This document shows positions 43,743-52,608 of a DNA stretch of 58,476 nt, piece after piece. Within the stretch, counting starts at the first letter, position 1. Each line of letters opens with the position of its first letter. The DNA is from Gammaproteobacteria bacterium. GTDB lineage: Bacteria > Pseudomonadota > Gammaproteobacteria > Acidiferrobacterales > SPGG2. The stretch is from NCBI GenBank assembly GCA_029861845.1, contig JAOTYM010000011.1:1-58476 (forward strand). The letters run 5' to 3'. The notes under the pieces were generated by a model. That model saw only the letters and a list, made by a program, of their open reading frames with translations, made no database searches and had not been told where the DNA came from. Both the position numbers and the translations under genes were made by a program.

Positions 43743-44079
43743 CGCAGGCCTTCACGCGGTTGCAACCAATTTCGCAACGAATTATAGGCTTCGGTAGTTT
43801 TCCGGTCGATGTACAAAAACAGTTCGGTATCCAACACAGCATATTGAAGATTTCGGCATGTCTACTAGTGGCGCCCACGTCGGCTTGGGGGCGGAAGCAG
43901 ACCTAATACCAGGTCTGTGCCGTGACGGGTAGTTAGAGATCGGCATTCAAGAAGCTCGCAAACTACGGCCTGATTCTAATAATGATGGGTTGCTTAAGTT
44001 AACAAAGGCAGTGCATGGGCTGTCCGAGCGGGATATCTAAAGGGAATGCGACATCGCAAGCCCTGACCCCTCTTGCGGT
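43743..44079. other. Broken stretch between PhyH remnant and ubiD
   Basis: About 340 bp. On the minus strand a 40-codon frame (LQYAVLDTELFLYIDRK, ending WLQPREGLR) ends at about 43750 and looks coding, but has no start and is cut by two TAG codons; it may be the tail of another lost gene. The rest holds one copy of the AGTGCATGGGCTGTCCG repeat at 44010. Confidence 0.4.
44010..44046. repeat. Interspersed repeat, copy 1
   Basis: AGTGCATGGGCTGTCCG is identical to 50891-50907, and identity continues at about 29 of 37 bases. It lies immediately downstream of ubiD. Both copies are in spacers next to gene ends. Confidence 0.6.
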
Positions 44080-45582
44080 TCAGTTCGTCAGCGTTGCAGA
44101 ATTCCCGAACGATGCCTCTATACCCAAGTCATTCCACAGCGCGTCCACGCGCTTGACGATGTCCTCACGCATGCTGATCGGTTGGCCCCACGGACGGTTG
44201 GTCTCACCCGGCCACTTGTTCGTGGCGTCGAACCCGAGCTTGGAGCCAAGGCCTGAGACCGGGCTTGCGAAATCCAGATAATCAATCGGGGTATTTTCGA
44301 TGACGGCCGTATCGCGCGCCGGATCCATGCGCGTGCTGATAGCCCAGATGACGTCCTTCCAATCGCGGACGTTGATATCATCGTCGGTGACAATCACAAA
44401 TTTGGTATAGCTGAACTGCCTGAGATACGACCAGATCCCGAACATAATGCGCCGGGCATGGCCCATATAGCGCTTCTTGATGCTCACTACCGCGACGCGG
44501 TAGGAACATGCCTCGGGGGGCAGGTAAAAATCGACGATCTCTGGAAACTGCTGCTGTAGGATCGGGATGAACACTTCGTTCAAGGCCATCGCTAGTATCG
44601 ATGGCTCATCGTAAGGCGAGCGGCCCATGTAGGTACTGTGATAGATGGGGTCGTGTCGATGCGTGATACACTCGATAATGAATACCGGAAAATGCTGCTG
44701 GGCGTTGTAGTAGCCCGTGTGGTCGCCAAACGGTCCTTCAAGCGCCTCCTCACCAGGCTTGATATGGCCTTCAAGCACGAATTCAGCGGTCGCCGGAACC
44801 TGAAGTGTGTTAGTCCGACATTGCACCACCTGGCTTCTGGCCCCACGAAGCAGACCCGCGAACTGGTGCTCGGAAAGCGTGTCAGGAATCGGCGTCACGG
44901 CGGAAACCAAAGTTGCCGGATCCGCGCCGATGGCCACCGCCACAGGAAAACGTTTTCTCTGATGTGCCTCCTGCCACTCGCGATAATCAATGGCGCCTCC
45001 GCGGTGCGGGAGCCAGCGCATGATCACCTTGTTGGGCGCTATGACCTGCTGACGGTAGATGCCGATGTTCTGCCGCTCTTTATACGGACCCCGGGTAATT
45101 ACAAGGCCGAAGGTAATAAGGCGTCCGGCATCTTGCGGCCAGCAAGTCTGAATCGGAAGCATCGATAGGTCTACATCGGTGCCCAGTAAGATACGCTCCT
45201 GACACGGCGCGTTGTTCACCGCCCGCGGTGGAATGGACAGGAGTTGTCGGACAGCAGGAAGCTTTTCAAGTGCTTCACCAATTCCTGTTGGTAACCGCGG
45301 CTCCTTAAGCAGGGCCAACATGCGCCCGACTTCGCGCAGATCGGATATCGAGTCCCGTTTTATGGCCATGGCGACTCGCCGCGTCGTGCCGAAGAGGTTG
45401 CCAAGCAGTGGAATGTCGGAGCCCTTCGGACTCTCAAAAAGCAGGGCTGGCCCTCCCGCGCGTAGGGTGCGGTAGCAAACCTCGGTGATCTCAAGATTCG
45501 GGTCAACCGGGGGCGCGATGCGCTTGAGCTCACCCAGGCCTTCTAGATGAGTGATGAAATCCCTCAGACTTTCGTATTTCAC
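44080..45582 (-). CDS. ubiD: UbiD-family decarboxylase (3-octaprenyl-4-hydroxybenzoate carboxy-lyase)
   Basis: 500 aa, the size of E. coli UbiD. Features include YIQ-free N-domain with [39 protein letters not shown] with the catalytic glutamates, and [14 protein letters not shown]-like [15 protein letters not shown]. It uses prenylated FMN made by UbiX (not in window) to decarboxylate polyprenyl-hydroxybenzoate in ubiquinone biosynthesis. The gene is divergent from ubiT with an FNR-like box between them, centred about 45 bp before its ATG. The neighbours ubiT/U/V support the ubiquinone assignment over other UbiD paralogues. Confidence 0.88.
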   Translation of the reverse strand: MKYESLRDFITHLEGLGELKRIAPPVDPNLEITEVCYRTLRAGGPALLFESPKGSDIPLLGNLFGTTRRVAMAIKRDSISDLREVGRMLALLKEPRLPTGIGEALEKLPAVRQLLSIPPRAVNNAPCQERILLGTDVDLSMLPIQTCWPQDAGRLITFGLVITRGPYKERQNIGIYRQQVIAPNKVIMRWLPHRGGAIDYREWQEAHQRKRFPVAVAIGADPATLVSAVTPIPDTLSEHQFAGLLRGARSQVVQCRTNTLQVPATAEFVLEGHIKPGEEALEGPFGDHTGYYNAQQHFPVFIIECITHRHDPIYHSTYMGRSPYDEPSILAMALNEVFIPILQQQFPEIVDFYLPPEACSYRVAVVSIKKRYMGHARRIMFGIWSYLRQFSYTKFVIVTDDDINVRDWKDVIWAISTRMDPARDTAVIENTPIDYLDFASPVSGLGSKLGFDATNKWPGETNRPWGQPISMREDIVKRVDALWNDLGIEASFGNSATLTN

Positions 45583-45620
45583 GCGGCACTCACACCGTTG
45601 CAGGAGAATGTCACCGGAGC

Positions 45621-45634
45621 TTGACCCAAATCAA
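45621..45634. promoter_or_regulatory. FNR/Anr box between ubiD and ubiT
   Basis: TTGAC-CCAA-ATCAA matches the FNR/Anr consensus TTGAT-N4-ATCAA at nine of ten positions. It lies 60 bp before the ubiT ATG and 39 bp before the ubiD ATG, in the divergent promoter region. FNR control would induce UbiT when oxygen falls. Confidence 0.65.
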
Positions 45635-45693
45635 TGATCCCCGTGATCGGAATCTGTTTAAGTAACAGCAGGCTTCGACTTACGGATACGACG

Positions 45694-46161
45694 ATGCATA
45701 CCTTACCCAATCTGCTGGCCTTACCGTTGCGCGTTATTCCTGACGTCGTACACACGCAGATCCTGGCCCAGGTGCTAAGCCACCTGCTACGCGGCCAATT
45801 GCTTACCACACGGCTACAGGAGCTCGATGGAAAAACCGTGTGTATCGACATCACGGACGGATCCTGCAAGTTACATTTCCTTATCAAGGACGGCCGCCTC
45901 CATCGGGCACCACGAAGTCAGACAAATGTATTCATCCGTGGGCGCCTCAATGATTTTTGGCTGCTCGCCACCAGGCGCGAGGACCCGGACACCCTGTTCT
46001 TCAGTCGCCGCTTGTGCCTCGAGGGTGACACCGAAACCGGTTTGCACATCAAGAATCTGCTCGATTCGCTGGAGTACGACTGGGACGCGCATTTCAGGAC
46101 CGTGCTCGGCGAGCCCGTCGCCTCAGTGTTAGGCCGCCTGTTTGGTCACCGTCTTCTGTAA
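45694..46161 (+). CDS. ubiT: UbiT, SCP2-domain protein of O2-independent ubiquinone biosynthesis
   Basis: 155 aa from ATG 45694; a longer frame start has no support. SCP2/sterol-carrier fold with FLIKDGRL, NVFIRGRLNDFWLLATRREDPDTLFFSRRLCLEGDTETGLHIKNLLD, close to E. coli YhbT. UbiT binds isoprenoid lipids and supplies the anaerobic route. It is convergent with ubiV (stops 19 bp apart). The FNR box sits upstream at a distance that allows a class II promoter with a leader of about 25 nt. Confidence 0.9.
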   Translation: MHTLPNLLALPLRVIPDVVHTQILAQVLSHLLRGQLLTTRLQELDGKTVCIDITDGSCKLHFLIKDGRLHRAPRSQTNVFIRGRLNDFWLLATRREDPDTLFFSRRLCLEGDTETGLHIKNLLDSLEYDWDAHFRTVLGEPVASVLGRLFGHRLL

Positions 46162-46179
46162 TCAGACGATCGCGCCAGT

Positions 46180-47073
46180 TTATTCGCACTGCATCCGGCT
46201 CATGCCAGGCAGGCCGTACCAGTAGCCATCACAAGGTCCGGCAGACATGAATGGCATCAGCTCGTTTTCAGCTTTTTGCAGATCTAAATATCCGTCGACC
46301 ACCTCGCGAAATACGTTGATAATCTCGAACATCCCTTGCGACTGGGGCGAAAGACGTATCACATCTACTTCGAGTTCCCTGAACGCATTCATCTCTTGGA
46401 TCAGACTACAGGTCCGAGCCGACTGCACCTGGACGCCATTAAGGGTGAGAAACGGCGCTTGCTCTTGCGTCAACAGCGGCATGCCATCGGGATGATCAAC
46501 ACAACAGAAGTCGCATTCATCCTTGGCCAGGTTATGGGCGCGGGCCGTAAAGCAGCGGGCAGAAAACGCCAGCGGCAGGCGGCCGAAGGCGAACAACTCA
46601 GTTTCCATACCCGCTGGCCGCTGTTGTTGCAGCGCCGACAGCGACCCCTTGTCTAACTCCACCGGTGCCACCCAGCGTCGGGCACCGGCCTCGGCAAGAA
46701 GCGCCAAGGTTTCACTATTATAGGTATTAATATGTGGCCCGGCGACGAAGGGTCCGCGCCCCGCCAGCATGCTGACTGCCGACATGTCGTTGGCCTCGGC
46801 GAGAAAGCGGCCATTTTCAGCGATGCGGCGCATCGTGCTCAATTCGGATTCTGCCTCTACCAACGCCAGCGTGGATAGCACCACTTCCTTCCCCGCATTC
46901 GCCAGGCCGTCCGCAAGCCTGAGCCAGTCGGACAATTTCAGTGCGCGACGTTTGGAACATACAGTTTCACCGAGATAGACAATGTCGACCGGTGCCGTGC
47001 ACACACGGTCATAAAAATCCAGCACCGTTTTCCGGTCCCAGAAGTACAGCAGCGGTCCTAGCGCCAGTCTCAT
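46180..47073 (-). CDS. ubiV: UbiV, Fe-S hydroxylation partner of O2-independent ubiquinone synthesis
   Basis: 297 aa, U32 peptidase family. Cys residues of the 4Fe-4S site are seen in GETVCSKRR and in FSARCFTARAHNLAKDECDFCC, spaced as in E. coli UbiV (13, then 4). UbiU-UbiV hydroxylates the ubiquinone ring without oxygen, using prephenate as oxygen donor. It lies 58 bp downstream of ubiU on the same strand. Start ATG 47073. Confidence 0.9.
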   Translation of the reverse strand: MRLALGPLLYFWDRKTVLDFYDRVCTAPVDIVYLGETVCSKRRALKLSDWLRLADGLANAGKEVVLSTLALVEAESELSTMRRIAENGRFLAEANDMSAVSMLAGRGPFVAGPHINTYNSETLALLAEAGARRWVAPVELDKGSLSALQQQRPAGMETELFAFGRLPLAFSARCFTARAHNLAKDECDFCCVDHPDGMPLLTQEQAPFLTLNGVQVQSARTCSLIQEMNAFRELEVDVIRLSPQSQGMFEIINVFREVVDGYLDLQKAENELMPFMSAGPCDGYWYGLPGMSRMQCE

Positions 47074-47131
47074 CGGCAGCGCCTCATATGAACAGCGGAA
47101 CTAATTTCTAACGCCTCACGCTTCACGCCAA

Positions 47132-48148
47132 CTATTGCCACGGCCGGTGATAGGCGCCAAGCGTGTGGCAGCGCCCCTCAGCAACGTTATCGAGTTGCGC
47201 CAACCATTCCTCCCTTAAAGCGAAGCTCTCGGGGTCGGTCTGGCATGCATCGAGGGCCGCCCGCAGGACGCGCGTTACCTGGGCCACGTAGGCCGGACTC
47301 CGCTGGCGGCCCTCCACCTTGATGGCAGCCACCCCAGCCTTGATCAGCGGCGGCAGGATTTTGAGCACATTGAGGCTGGTGGGTTCCTCAAGCGCGTAGA
47401 ATACATTTCCGCCGACCGCAAATCTTCCTTTGCAAAGTGTCGGATAGCCAGCGGGCGCCTGCGGTGCATAGACATCAATCAATACCCCATTTAGCCGCGA
47501 CTTGCGGCCAAATGCGCTTTCTTCCCAACGCACCGCCTTGGCGGGTGAACACACACCGCTCATGTTGGGCGATTCACCGGTGACATAAGATGACAACGTA
47601 CAGCGCCCTTCCACCATGACGCACAGGCTGCCAAAGCCAAAGACCTCCACCTCCACGTTCACGTGCTGAATGATGTTCTGCACCTGGGACAGCGACAGCA
47701 CCCGTGGCAGCACCACGCGCTTGATAGCGAAGTGCTTGGCGTAAAAGGCGATGGCCTCGTGATTCGTGGCCGATGCTTGCACGGATAGGTGCAGGCGGAG
47801 CTCTGGATAGTCGCGTGCGCAATAACGCATCAGGCCCGGATCCGCGAGGATAAGTGCATCTACGTCAAGTTCGGCAGCGCGGCGCACGGCGTCGGTCCAT
47901 TGTGCCCAAAGCTGTGGGCGCGGATAGGTGTTGATGGCGAGGAGCACGCGAACGCCTCGTTCACGAGCATAGCGAATGCCTGCGCGTGCCTCGTTCTCAT
48001 CGAAATTAAGCCCTGGGAAGTTACGTGCGTTAGTGCGGTCACGGAAGCCTATGTAGACCGCGTCGGCGCCGTTATCCGCCGCTGCCTTCAATGCCGGCAC
48101 GCTCCCGGCCGGGCACACAAGCTCCACAATCTTATCCGATTTGATCAT
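47132..48148 (-). CDS. ubiU: UbiU, U32-family Fe-S protein of O2-independent ubiquinone synthesis
   Basis: 338 aa from ATG 48148 (MIKSDKIVELVCPAGSVPAL); the earlier GTG at 48226 adds a non-homologous tail. Fe-S cysteines: MVEGRCTLSSYVTGESPNMSGVCSPAKAVRW and PTLCKGRF, as in the E. coli protein. It forms a heterodimer with UbiV. Divergent from the radical SAM gene across about 305 bp containing a perfect FNR box. Confidence 0.9.
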   Translation of the reverse strand: MIKSDKIVELVCPAGSVPALKAAADNGADAVYIGFRDRTNARNFPGLNFDENEARAGIRYARERGVRVLLAINTYPRPQLWAQWTDAVRRAAELDVDALILADPGLMRYCARDYPELRLHLSVQASATNHEAIAFYAKHFAIKRVVLPRVLSLSQVQNIIQHVNVEVEVFGFGSLCVMVEGRCTLSSYVTGESPNMSGVCSPAKAVRWEESAFGRKSRLNGVLIDVYAPQAPAGYPTLCKGRFAVGGNVFYALEEPTSLNVLKILPPLIKAGVAAIKVEGRQRSPAYVAQVTRVLRAALDACQTDPESFALREEWLAQLDNVAEGRCHTLGAYHRPWQ

Positions 48149-48410
48149 TGCTCGATCGCCTGGAAGGTCGATTCGACACAGCCAAACTGAGACATGCACC
48201 GTCAAATCCTGGATAGCGTTGCCCACTGAGTCGGCCGATTCGGCACTGCTCGTTCCAGGCCGGCAAGCTGTTCGTTTGATTTAGAATGGTTCTACAGCTT
48301 TTACGTATCTGTGCCGGAGCGACCTTTTGGCTACGCTCATAGCGTGTGGCGAAACGTGAAAAAAATCGATTATCGCACAAAGTCTTTACTATCTGAGCGA
48401 CTTGATTTCC

Positions 48411-48424
48411 TTGATCTCGATCAA
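48411..48424. promoter_or_regulatory. Perfect FNR/Anr box in the ubiU-radical SAM spacer
   Basis: TTGAT-CTCG-ATCAA matches the consensus fully, inside an 18-bp palindrome CCTTGATCTCGATCAAGG at 48409-48426. Its centre is 36 bp before the ATG at 48453 and 60 bp before an alternative ATG at 48477, consistent with class II activation of the radical SAM gene. It is 270 bp from the ubiU ATG, so direct control of ubiU would need a long leader. Confidence 0.8.
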
Positions 48425-48452
48425 GGTTCCCGCGTAGCATTTCGCTTGTTAG

Positions 48453-50426
48453 ATGCCGGTGGCAAACGCCAAGGACATGACCGAACAACCTACAACAACG
48501 TTCCGAGAACCCCAGCCCCTAGCGAAACGACCGATCCGGCTACTGCTCATCAATCCGCGTTTCCCGGAAAGCTTCTGGAGCTTCCGCTGGGCGGTTGACA
48601 AGGTGCTACCGGATAAACGCACCATTAACCCACCTCTTGGCCTCGCTACTCTGGCCGCCCTGTGCCCCGCGGATTGGCAGGTAGTGATTGTGGATGAGAA
48701 CGTCGACTCAGTGCCGCTCGACCCCGAGGTCGATATCGTTGGCGTGTGCGGGATGGCGGTGCAATTCCAACGCCAGTGCGAGTTATTGAGCTACTACCGC
48801 AGTCGTGGCTACTACGTCACGGCAGGCGGCAGCTTCGCCTCGCTATGCCCGGAGCGCTATCCCGAGTTGGCCGATACCGTGGTGGCGGGTGAAGCCGAGC
48901 ACATCTGGCCCCAGTTCTGCCGCGACTTTGAGAGCGGTACGCCGCGCCGGCTTTATCAGGAAGCGGGTGTGGTAGACCTGGCCGACTCCCCAACACCGCG
49001 CTTTGACCTTCTGCAGCTTGATCGGTACACCACGGCGAGTCTGCAGTTTTCCAGGGGTTGTCCTTACCGCTGCGAGTTTTGCGACATCATAGTGATGTTC
49101 GGTCGCCGACCGCGTACCAAGGGCCCGGCACAGATCGGCAGGGAGCTGGACCGACTCCGGTCGCTTGGTGTGCACAACTTATTCTTCGTGGACGATAACT
49201 TGATCGGCAACCGCCCGAAGGCCAAAGAACTGCTCCGGTACTTGGCCGACTATCAGCGTCGACATGACTATGCGTTTCAGTTCGGGACCCAAGCTTCCCT
49301 AAATCTGGCCCAGGACGACGAGTTGCTGCGGCTTTTTCGGGAAGCGAATTTCGGCTGGGTGTTCATTGGCATCGAATCGCCCGATGAGGCGAGTCTTAGG
49401 GAAACCAAAAAAACCCAGAACACCGGTCAAGACATCCTTGCGGCTGTGCGCAGGATTTACAGCTACGGGATCGATGTGCTAGCAGGTTTTATCGTCGGCT
49501 TCGACAACGATACGCTGGCAGCCTTCGACCGGCAGTATCGCTTTATCATGGCCTCGGGCATCCAGGTGGCGATGATCGGGCTGCTTACCGCCTTGCCGCG
49601 CACGCCATTGTACGAGCGCCTCAAACGCGAGGGGCGTTTGCTCGAAGACGTCGACCACGCCGACAACACCAAGCCGGCCACGAACTTCTTGCCCAAGTCC
49701 ATGGGCTACGAAGCCATGGTGCAGGGCTACAAGCAGCTCTACCAGCGCCTGTCAGGCGATCGCGATATTGCCGATCGCATCCGTAATAAGATCCGCTACC
49801 TTAGGGACCCTTTGCACCAAAGCAAGTACTCCCTCGGGCAAGGCCTGGCTATCCTGGCAAAGCTCTTCGCTCATGGGCTGTTATCAGGTGGACCGATGTG
49901 CGTTTGGCGGTTTCTGTGTACCCTGGCCGCCTGCACCCCGCGCGCCTGGCCACAGGTTGTCTCGGACTGGATCGCAGGGCTCGCCATGCAGGACTACATC
50001 AAGCGCTACTTTGCGATTGACGCTACCCGCGAACGACGCGTGACCCAAACTACCCTAGAGCTCCTCCGCAGGACCTATGCCACTTACCTGCAAAGGGGTG
50101 ACCTGGAGGTTTCGCTGGCGGATTCAGCGACACGCCTGATGGTCACTCTGCGCGGGGCTATAGAACCACGTTTCTACAGACATGCCACGCGCCGCTTCGA
50201 AAAGCTCCTGCGCACAACCGCGGGTACGTTGACTTTGCGGATTGAAGAGTTTTCTGAAAGGCAGCTGGATCGCCACTTGCACCAACTGTTGCGGCGTTTA
50301 TCCCGCTACGGGGACCGCGTCTCATTGCACCTGGACCACAGGATCCGACCCTTGCTTAAGATGGACTTGTCCAAGTTCCATTTGGTTCTGGACGAAAGCG
50401 TAGCCCCCGCATCCACGGCAGGCTGA
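48453..50426 (+). CDS. B12-binding-type radical SAM protein with DUF4070-like C-terminus
   Basis: 657 aa. An N-terminal B12-binding-like Rossmann domain (IRLLLINPRFPESFWS, PPLGLATLAALCP, IVGVCGMAVQ, and GGSFASLCPERYPE) is followed by the radical SAM core with CPYRCEFC at about residue 205. FVDDNLIGNRPKAKELL and IGIESPDEASLRETKK are also standard. The C-terminal 250 residues match DUF4070-type extensions in part. No substrate is known. Start 48453 or 48477: neither has a clean Shine-Dalgarno. The FNR box upstream and the ubi neighbours imply a role under low oxygen. Confidence 0.85.
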   Translation: MPVANAKDMTEQPTTTFREPQPLAKRPIRLLLINPRFPESFWSFRWAVDKVLPDKRTINPPLGLATLAALCPADWQVVIVDENVDSVPLDPEVDIVGVCGMAVQFQRQCELLSYYRSRGYYVTAGGSFASLCPERYPELADTVVAGEAEHIWPQFCRDFESGTPRRLYQEAGVVDLADSPTPRFDLLQLDRYTTASLQFSRGCPYRCEFCDIIVMFGRRPRTKGPAQIGRELDRLRSLGVHNLFFVDDNLIGNRPKAKELLRYLADYQRRHDYAFQFGTQASLNLAQDDELLRLFREANFGWVFIGIESPDEASLRETKKTQNTGQDILAAVRRIYSYGIDVLAGFIVGFDNDTLAAFDRQYRFIMASGIQVAMIGLLTALPRTPLYERLKREGRLLEDVDHADNTKPATNFLPKSMGYEAMVQGYKQLYQRLSGDRDIADRIRNKIRYLRDPLHQSKYSLGQGLAILAKLFAHGLLSGGPMCVWRFLCTLAACTPRAWPQVVSDWIAGLAMQDYIKRYFAIDATRERRVTQTTLELLRRTYATYLQRGDLEVSLADSATRLMVTLRGAIEPRFYRHATRRFEKLLRTTAGTLTLRIEEFSERQLDRHLHQLLRRLSRYGDRVSLHLDHRIRPLLKMDLSKFHLVLDESVAPASTAG

Positions 50427-50469
50427 GCAAAGGCAACGCCTAATTCGCGGAGTATTTGTTGGTTTAGAT

Positions 50470-50501
50470 CACCCGTGAAAAGTTGGGTGGGTTCCTTTTT
50501 T
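50470..50501 (+). terminator. Weak terminator after the radical SAM gene
   Basis: CACCC-N10-GGGTG is followed by GGTTCC and a run of six T, about 40 bp past the stop. The stem is only five pairs, so this is a weak candidate. Confidence 0.35.
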
Positions 50502-50679
50502 GCGATAAGAACTTGTCAAACACCATGCAGGTGGCCGATGGCTCAATCGTTCAAACGAAAGCTTCTTGTTCTCAAGGTACTCTATAATTCTTTCTTTAAC
50601 GCTTTTCATAGTGATCTCTTCAGGCGCGTGAAATGGTGGTAACCTCGGCGCCTGGGCGGGGATGCACTAGGAGAAAACA

Positions 50680-50889
50680 ATGAATGACGTAACTCCTTAC
50701 CCCATCAACTTCGAAACTAAGGGCATCACCGGCCGTGATGGTTACATTGTCGCCGAAGCTCTTTATTTTGCCGCTAAGTGGATCGACGAGATGCCAGATA
50801 AAGTAAGGCCAACATCCGACAAACGCGACATTTTGCGAATATTGAATACCGCCTTTCCAGATTGGGATGACGTTTTCGGGCCGGCCTAA
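50680..50889 (+). CDS. Small conserved-looking hypothetical protein
   Basis: 69 aa, starting MNDVTPYPINFETKGITGRDGYIVAEALYFAAKWIDEMP. AGGAGAAAACA precedes the ATG, and a TATAAT lies about 90 bp upstream, so expression is plausible. No cysteine, no membrane segment; probably a small helical cytoplasmic protein. I do not recognise the family. A copy of the interspersed repeat begins right after its stop. Confidence 0.65.
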   Translation: MNDVTPYPINFETKGITGRDGYIVAEALYFAAKWIDEMPDKVRPTSDKRDILRILNTAFPDWDDVFGPA

Positions 50890-50890
50890 A

Positions 50891-50927
50891 AGTGCATGGG
50901 CTGTCCGGGTGTGATGCCTAACAGGAA
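50891..50927. repeat. Interspersed repeat, copy 2
   Basis: Shares AGTGCATGGGCTGTCCG exactly with 44010-44026 and about 29 of 37 bases overall. It lies directly after the small hypothetical gene's stop and about 70 bp beyond the end of the PA2778-like gene. Confidence 0.6.
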
Positions 50928-50994
50928 CTGTGGCACTTCAATCCTTATCATGACCATGGTCGCTTCTCGACCCTGCGCATAATACGCGCCAGTC

Positions 50995-51975
50995 CTAGGT
51001 GTGCCCACCCGCCGCCTTGCGCTGACGCACTAGAATCTGCTGCAGCGTTTGTTCGTAACGCTCAAGCAGGGGCCCGCCCAGGTACACGGCTTGTCGCACC
51101 GCTTCTTCAGCCTCCTGCAACCGTCCCTGATCTGCCAACACCTGTGCCAGATTGTTGAACGCGGGCGCAGCGGTTGGATGATCCCGCGTCGCTCGCCGGT
51201 ACGCTGCTTCGGCCTGCGGGAGATCATCCAGCGCATAATGACTATTGCCGAGGCCGATTTGCGCAGCCAGATTCCCCGGCCAGCGAGAGAGCGTGGTCTT
51301 GTAGGCCACCTTAACGTCATGCCAACGGCGCACGCGTTCCAGCCCTAAGATTGCCTGTACATAGCGCATTGCCTCCGCGGTGTGCGGCAGGCGGTCGGGT
51401 GACAGGCTTACCATCGCCCAGAACCCTCCGCGCTTCCACGTGCGTTCGAACACCCCTAATGAGACGATATGGCGCGCCTCGCCACCGGAGCGCAGAATAA
51501 TCTCGCCCGCAAGTAGATCAAAGCCGACGACAACCGCGTAATGCCATTTCGGGTACCAGCTTAGCCCCAGGTTTTGCAGCACGAGCACTGGCGTTCCCGT
51601 AGCCACCTCGTTTAGGACGTCGTCTAGTCGAGGTTCGAGGACATACGGGATAAAACCATGGCGGCGCGAGGCAGCTAGTAACTCGAGCTGCAGGCTGCCC
51701 TGGCGTCCAGGTATATAGACCTGGGGGGCCAGCGCCTCAGGTGTGATGGCCGCGCCGGCCCAAGTAAGCACGGTGGCAAGCGCGGCGGGGCCACATTGGT
51801 AGGCCGTTTGTGGAAAGAACGGGACTTTGGTGAGTTCTATTGGCTGTTTCGGTCCATCGGGTGCGGTCAAGAGTCGGTTCGTCTGCGGTGTATTCGCGCA
51901 CCCCACTATCAGCAGTGTGCAGACAATTAAACCAACACCCAGCAGCGACCATACAGCTTTCGTTGCCCTCATCAT
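50995..51975 (-). CDS. PA2778-type lipoprotein: C39-like cysteine peptidase with TPR
   Basis: 326 aa. Lipobox LLIVGC gives an outer- or inner-membrane lipoprotein. The peptidase part has the nucleophile in QCGPAALATVL and His in WHYAVVVGF, the C39 pattern. TPR repeats follow (LAAQIGLGNSHYALDDLPQAEAAYRRA, AFNNLAQVLADQGRLQEAEEAVRQA). The PA2778 family sits with PA2779 in many proteobacteria; its substrate is unknown. The PA2779-like gene is 22 bp upstream on the same strand. Confidence 0.88.
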   Translation of the reverse strand: MMRATKAVWSLLGVGLIVCTLLIVGCANTPQTNRLLTAPDGPKQPIELTKVPFFPQTAYQCGPAALATVLTWAGAAITPEALAPQVYIPGRQGSLQLELLAASRRHGFIPYVLEPRLDDVLNEVATGTPVLVLQNLGLSWYPKWHYAVVVGFDLLAGEIILRSGGEARHIVSLGVFERTWKRGGFWAMVSLSPDRLPHTAEAMRYVQAILGLERVRRWHDVKVAYKTTLSRWPGNLAAQIGLGNSHYALDDLPQAEAAYRRATRDHPTAAPAFNNLAQVLADQGRLQEAEEAVRQAVYLGGPLLERYEQTLQQILVRQRKAAGGHT

Positions 51976-51997
51976 GACGGATGCAACAGCAGGACTT

Positions 51998-52402
51998 TTA
52001 TTTGGCCTTTTTATTCACGAACGGGAAGATGTCTGTGTAACCCAGGATATCCGTTATAAGCAAAACTATAAATGCAATTAACGCTACCTCCAATAAGCCG
52101 CCACCCGCAGGATGCTTATCGAGTCGACTCGCAAGGGCGTCGACCTCGGCATCTGTGAGGCTGTCTACCCGTGCTTGCACATTGGCCGGATCCACCCCGC
52201 GAGCGCTCAGGTAGGTCTTGATATCGTTTCGGTTCAGAAGATCCCGGACGTGATCACGTTGCTGCTGCGCCTGCTCCGCGTTGACCACGGCCTCCGTGCT
52301 GATGATCGCCGCATGACCAACGGGTAGGTAGGTGCCTAGACCAAGCAGGCAAAGCACCACAAAAGAACTAATGGGTCTGGCGAATCGCCGCAATTGTTGC
52401 AT
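51998..52402 (-). CDS. PA2779 family protein
   Basis: 134 aa. A signal-like N-terminus (ISSFVVLCLLGLGTYLPVGHAA) and one C-terminal membrane helix (LLEVALIAFIVLLITDILGY) flank a helical domain with RDHVRDLLNRNDIKTYLSARGVDPANVQARVDSLTDAEVDALA. This is the PA2779 layout; it accompanies the C39-like lipoprotein, and the two probably work together in the envelope. Function unknown. Confidence 0.88.
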   Translation of the reverse strand: MQQLRRFARPISSFVVLCLLGLGTYLPVGHAAIISTEAVVNAEQAQQQRDHVRDLLNRNDIKTYLSARGVDPANVQARVDSLTDAEVDALASRLDKHPAGGGLLEVALIAFIVLLITDILGYTDIFPFVNKKAK

Positions 52403-52608
52403 TGTTAGTCTCCTTTGATGTAATGGCAGTCTATTTTAGCCGCCACTCTTTCCCAATTACCCGTCTAAGTTTCACTGTGGTCTTGTCCCAACTACCGCAT
52501 ATCGGGTCGTCTGAACGATTGATAACTTATTCAACCAAATCGTCGGCGCAAAACCGTGGTGTCGAGACGCAGTAGCAAACCGAACGCACGCGCTAGTTGC
52601 CTGAGCAA

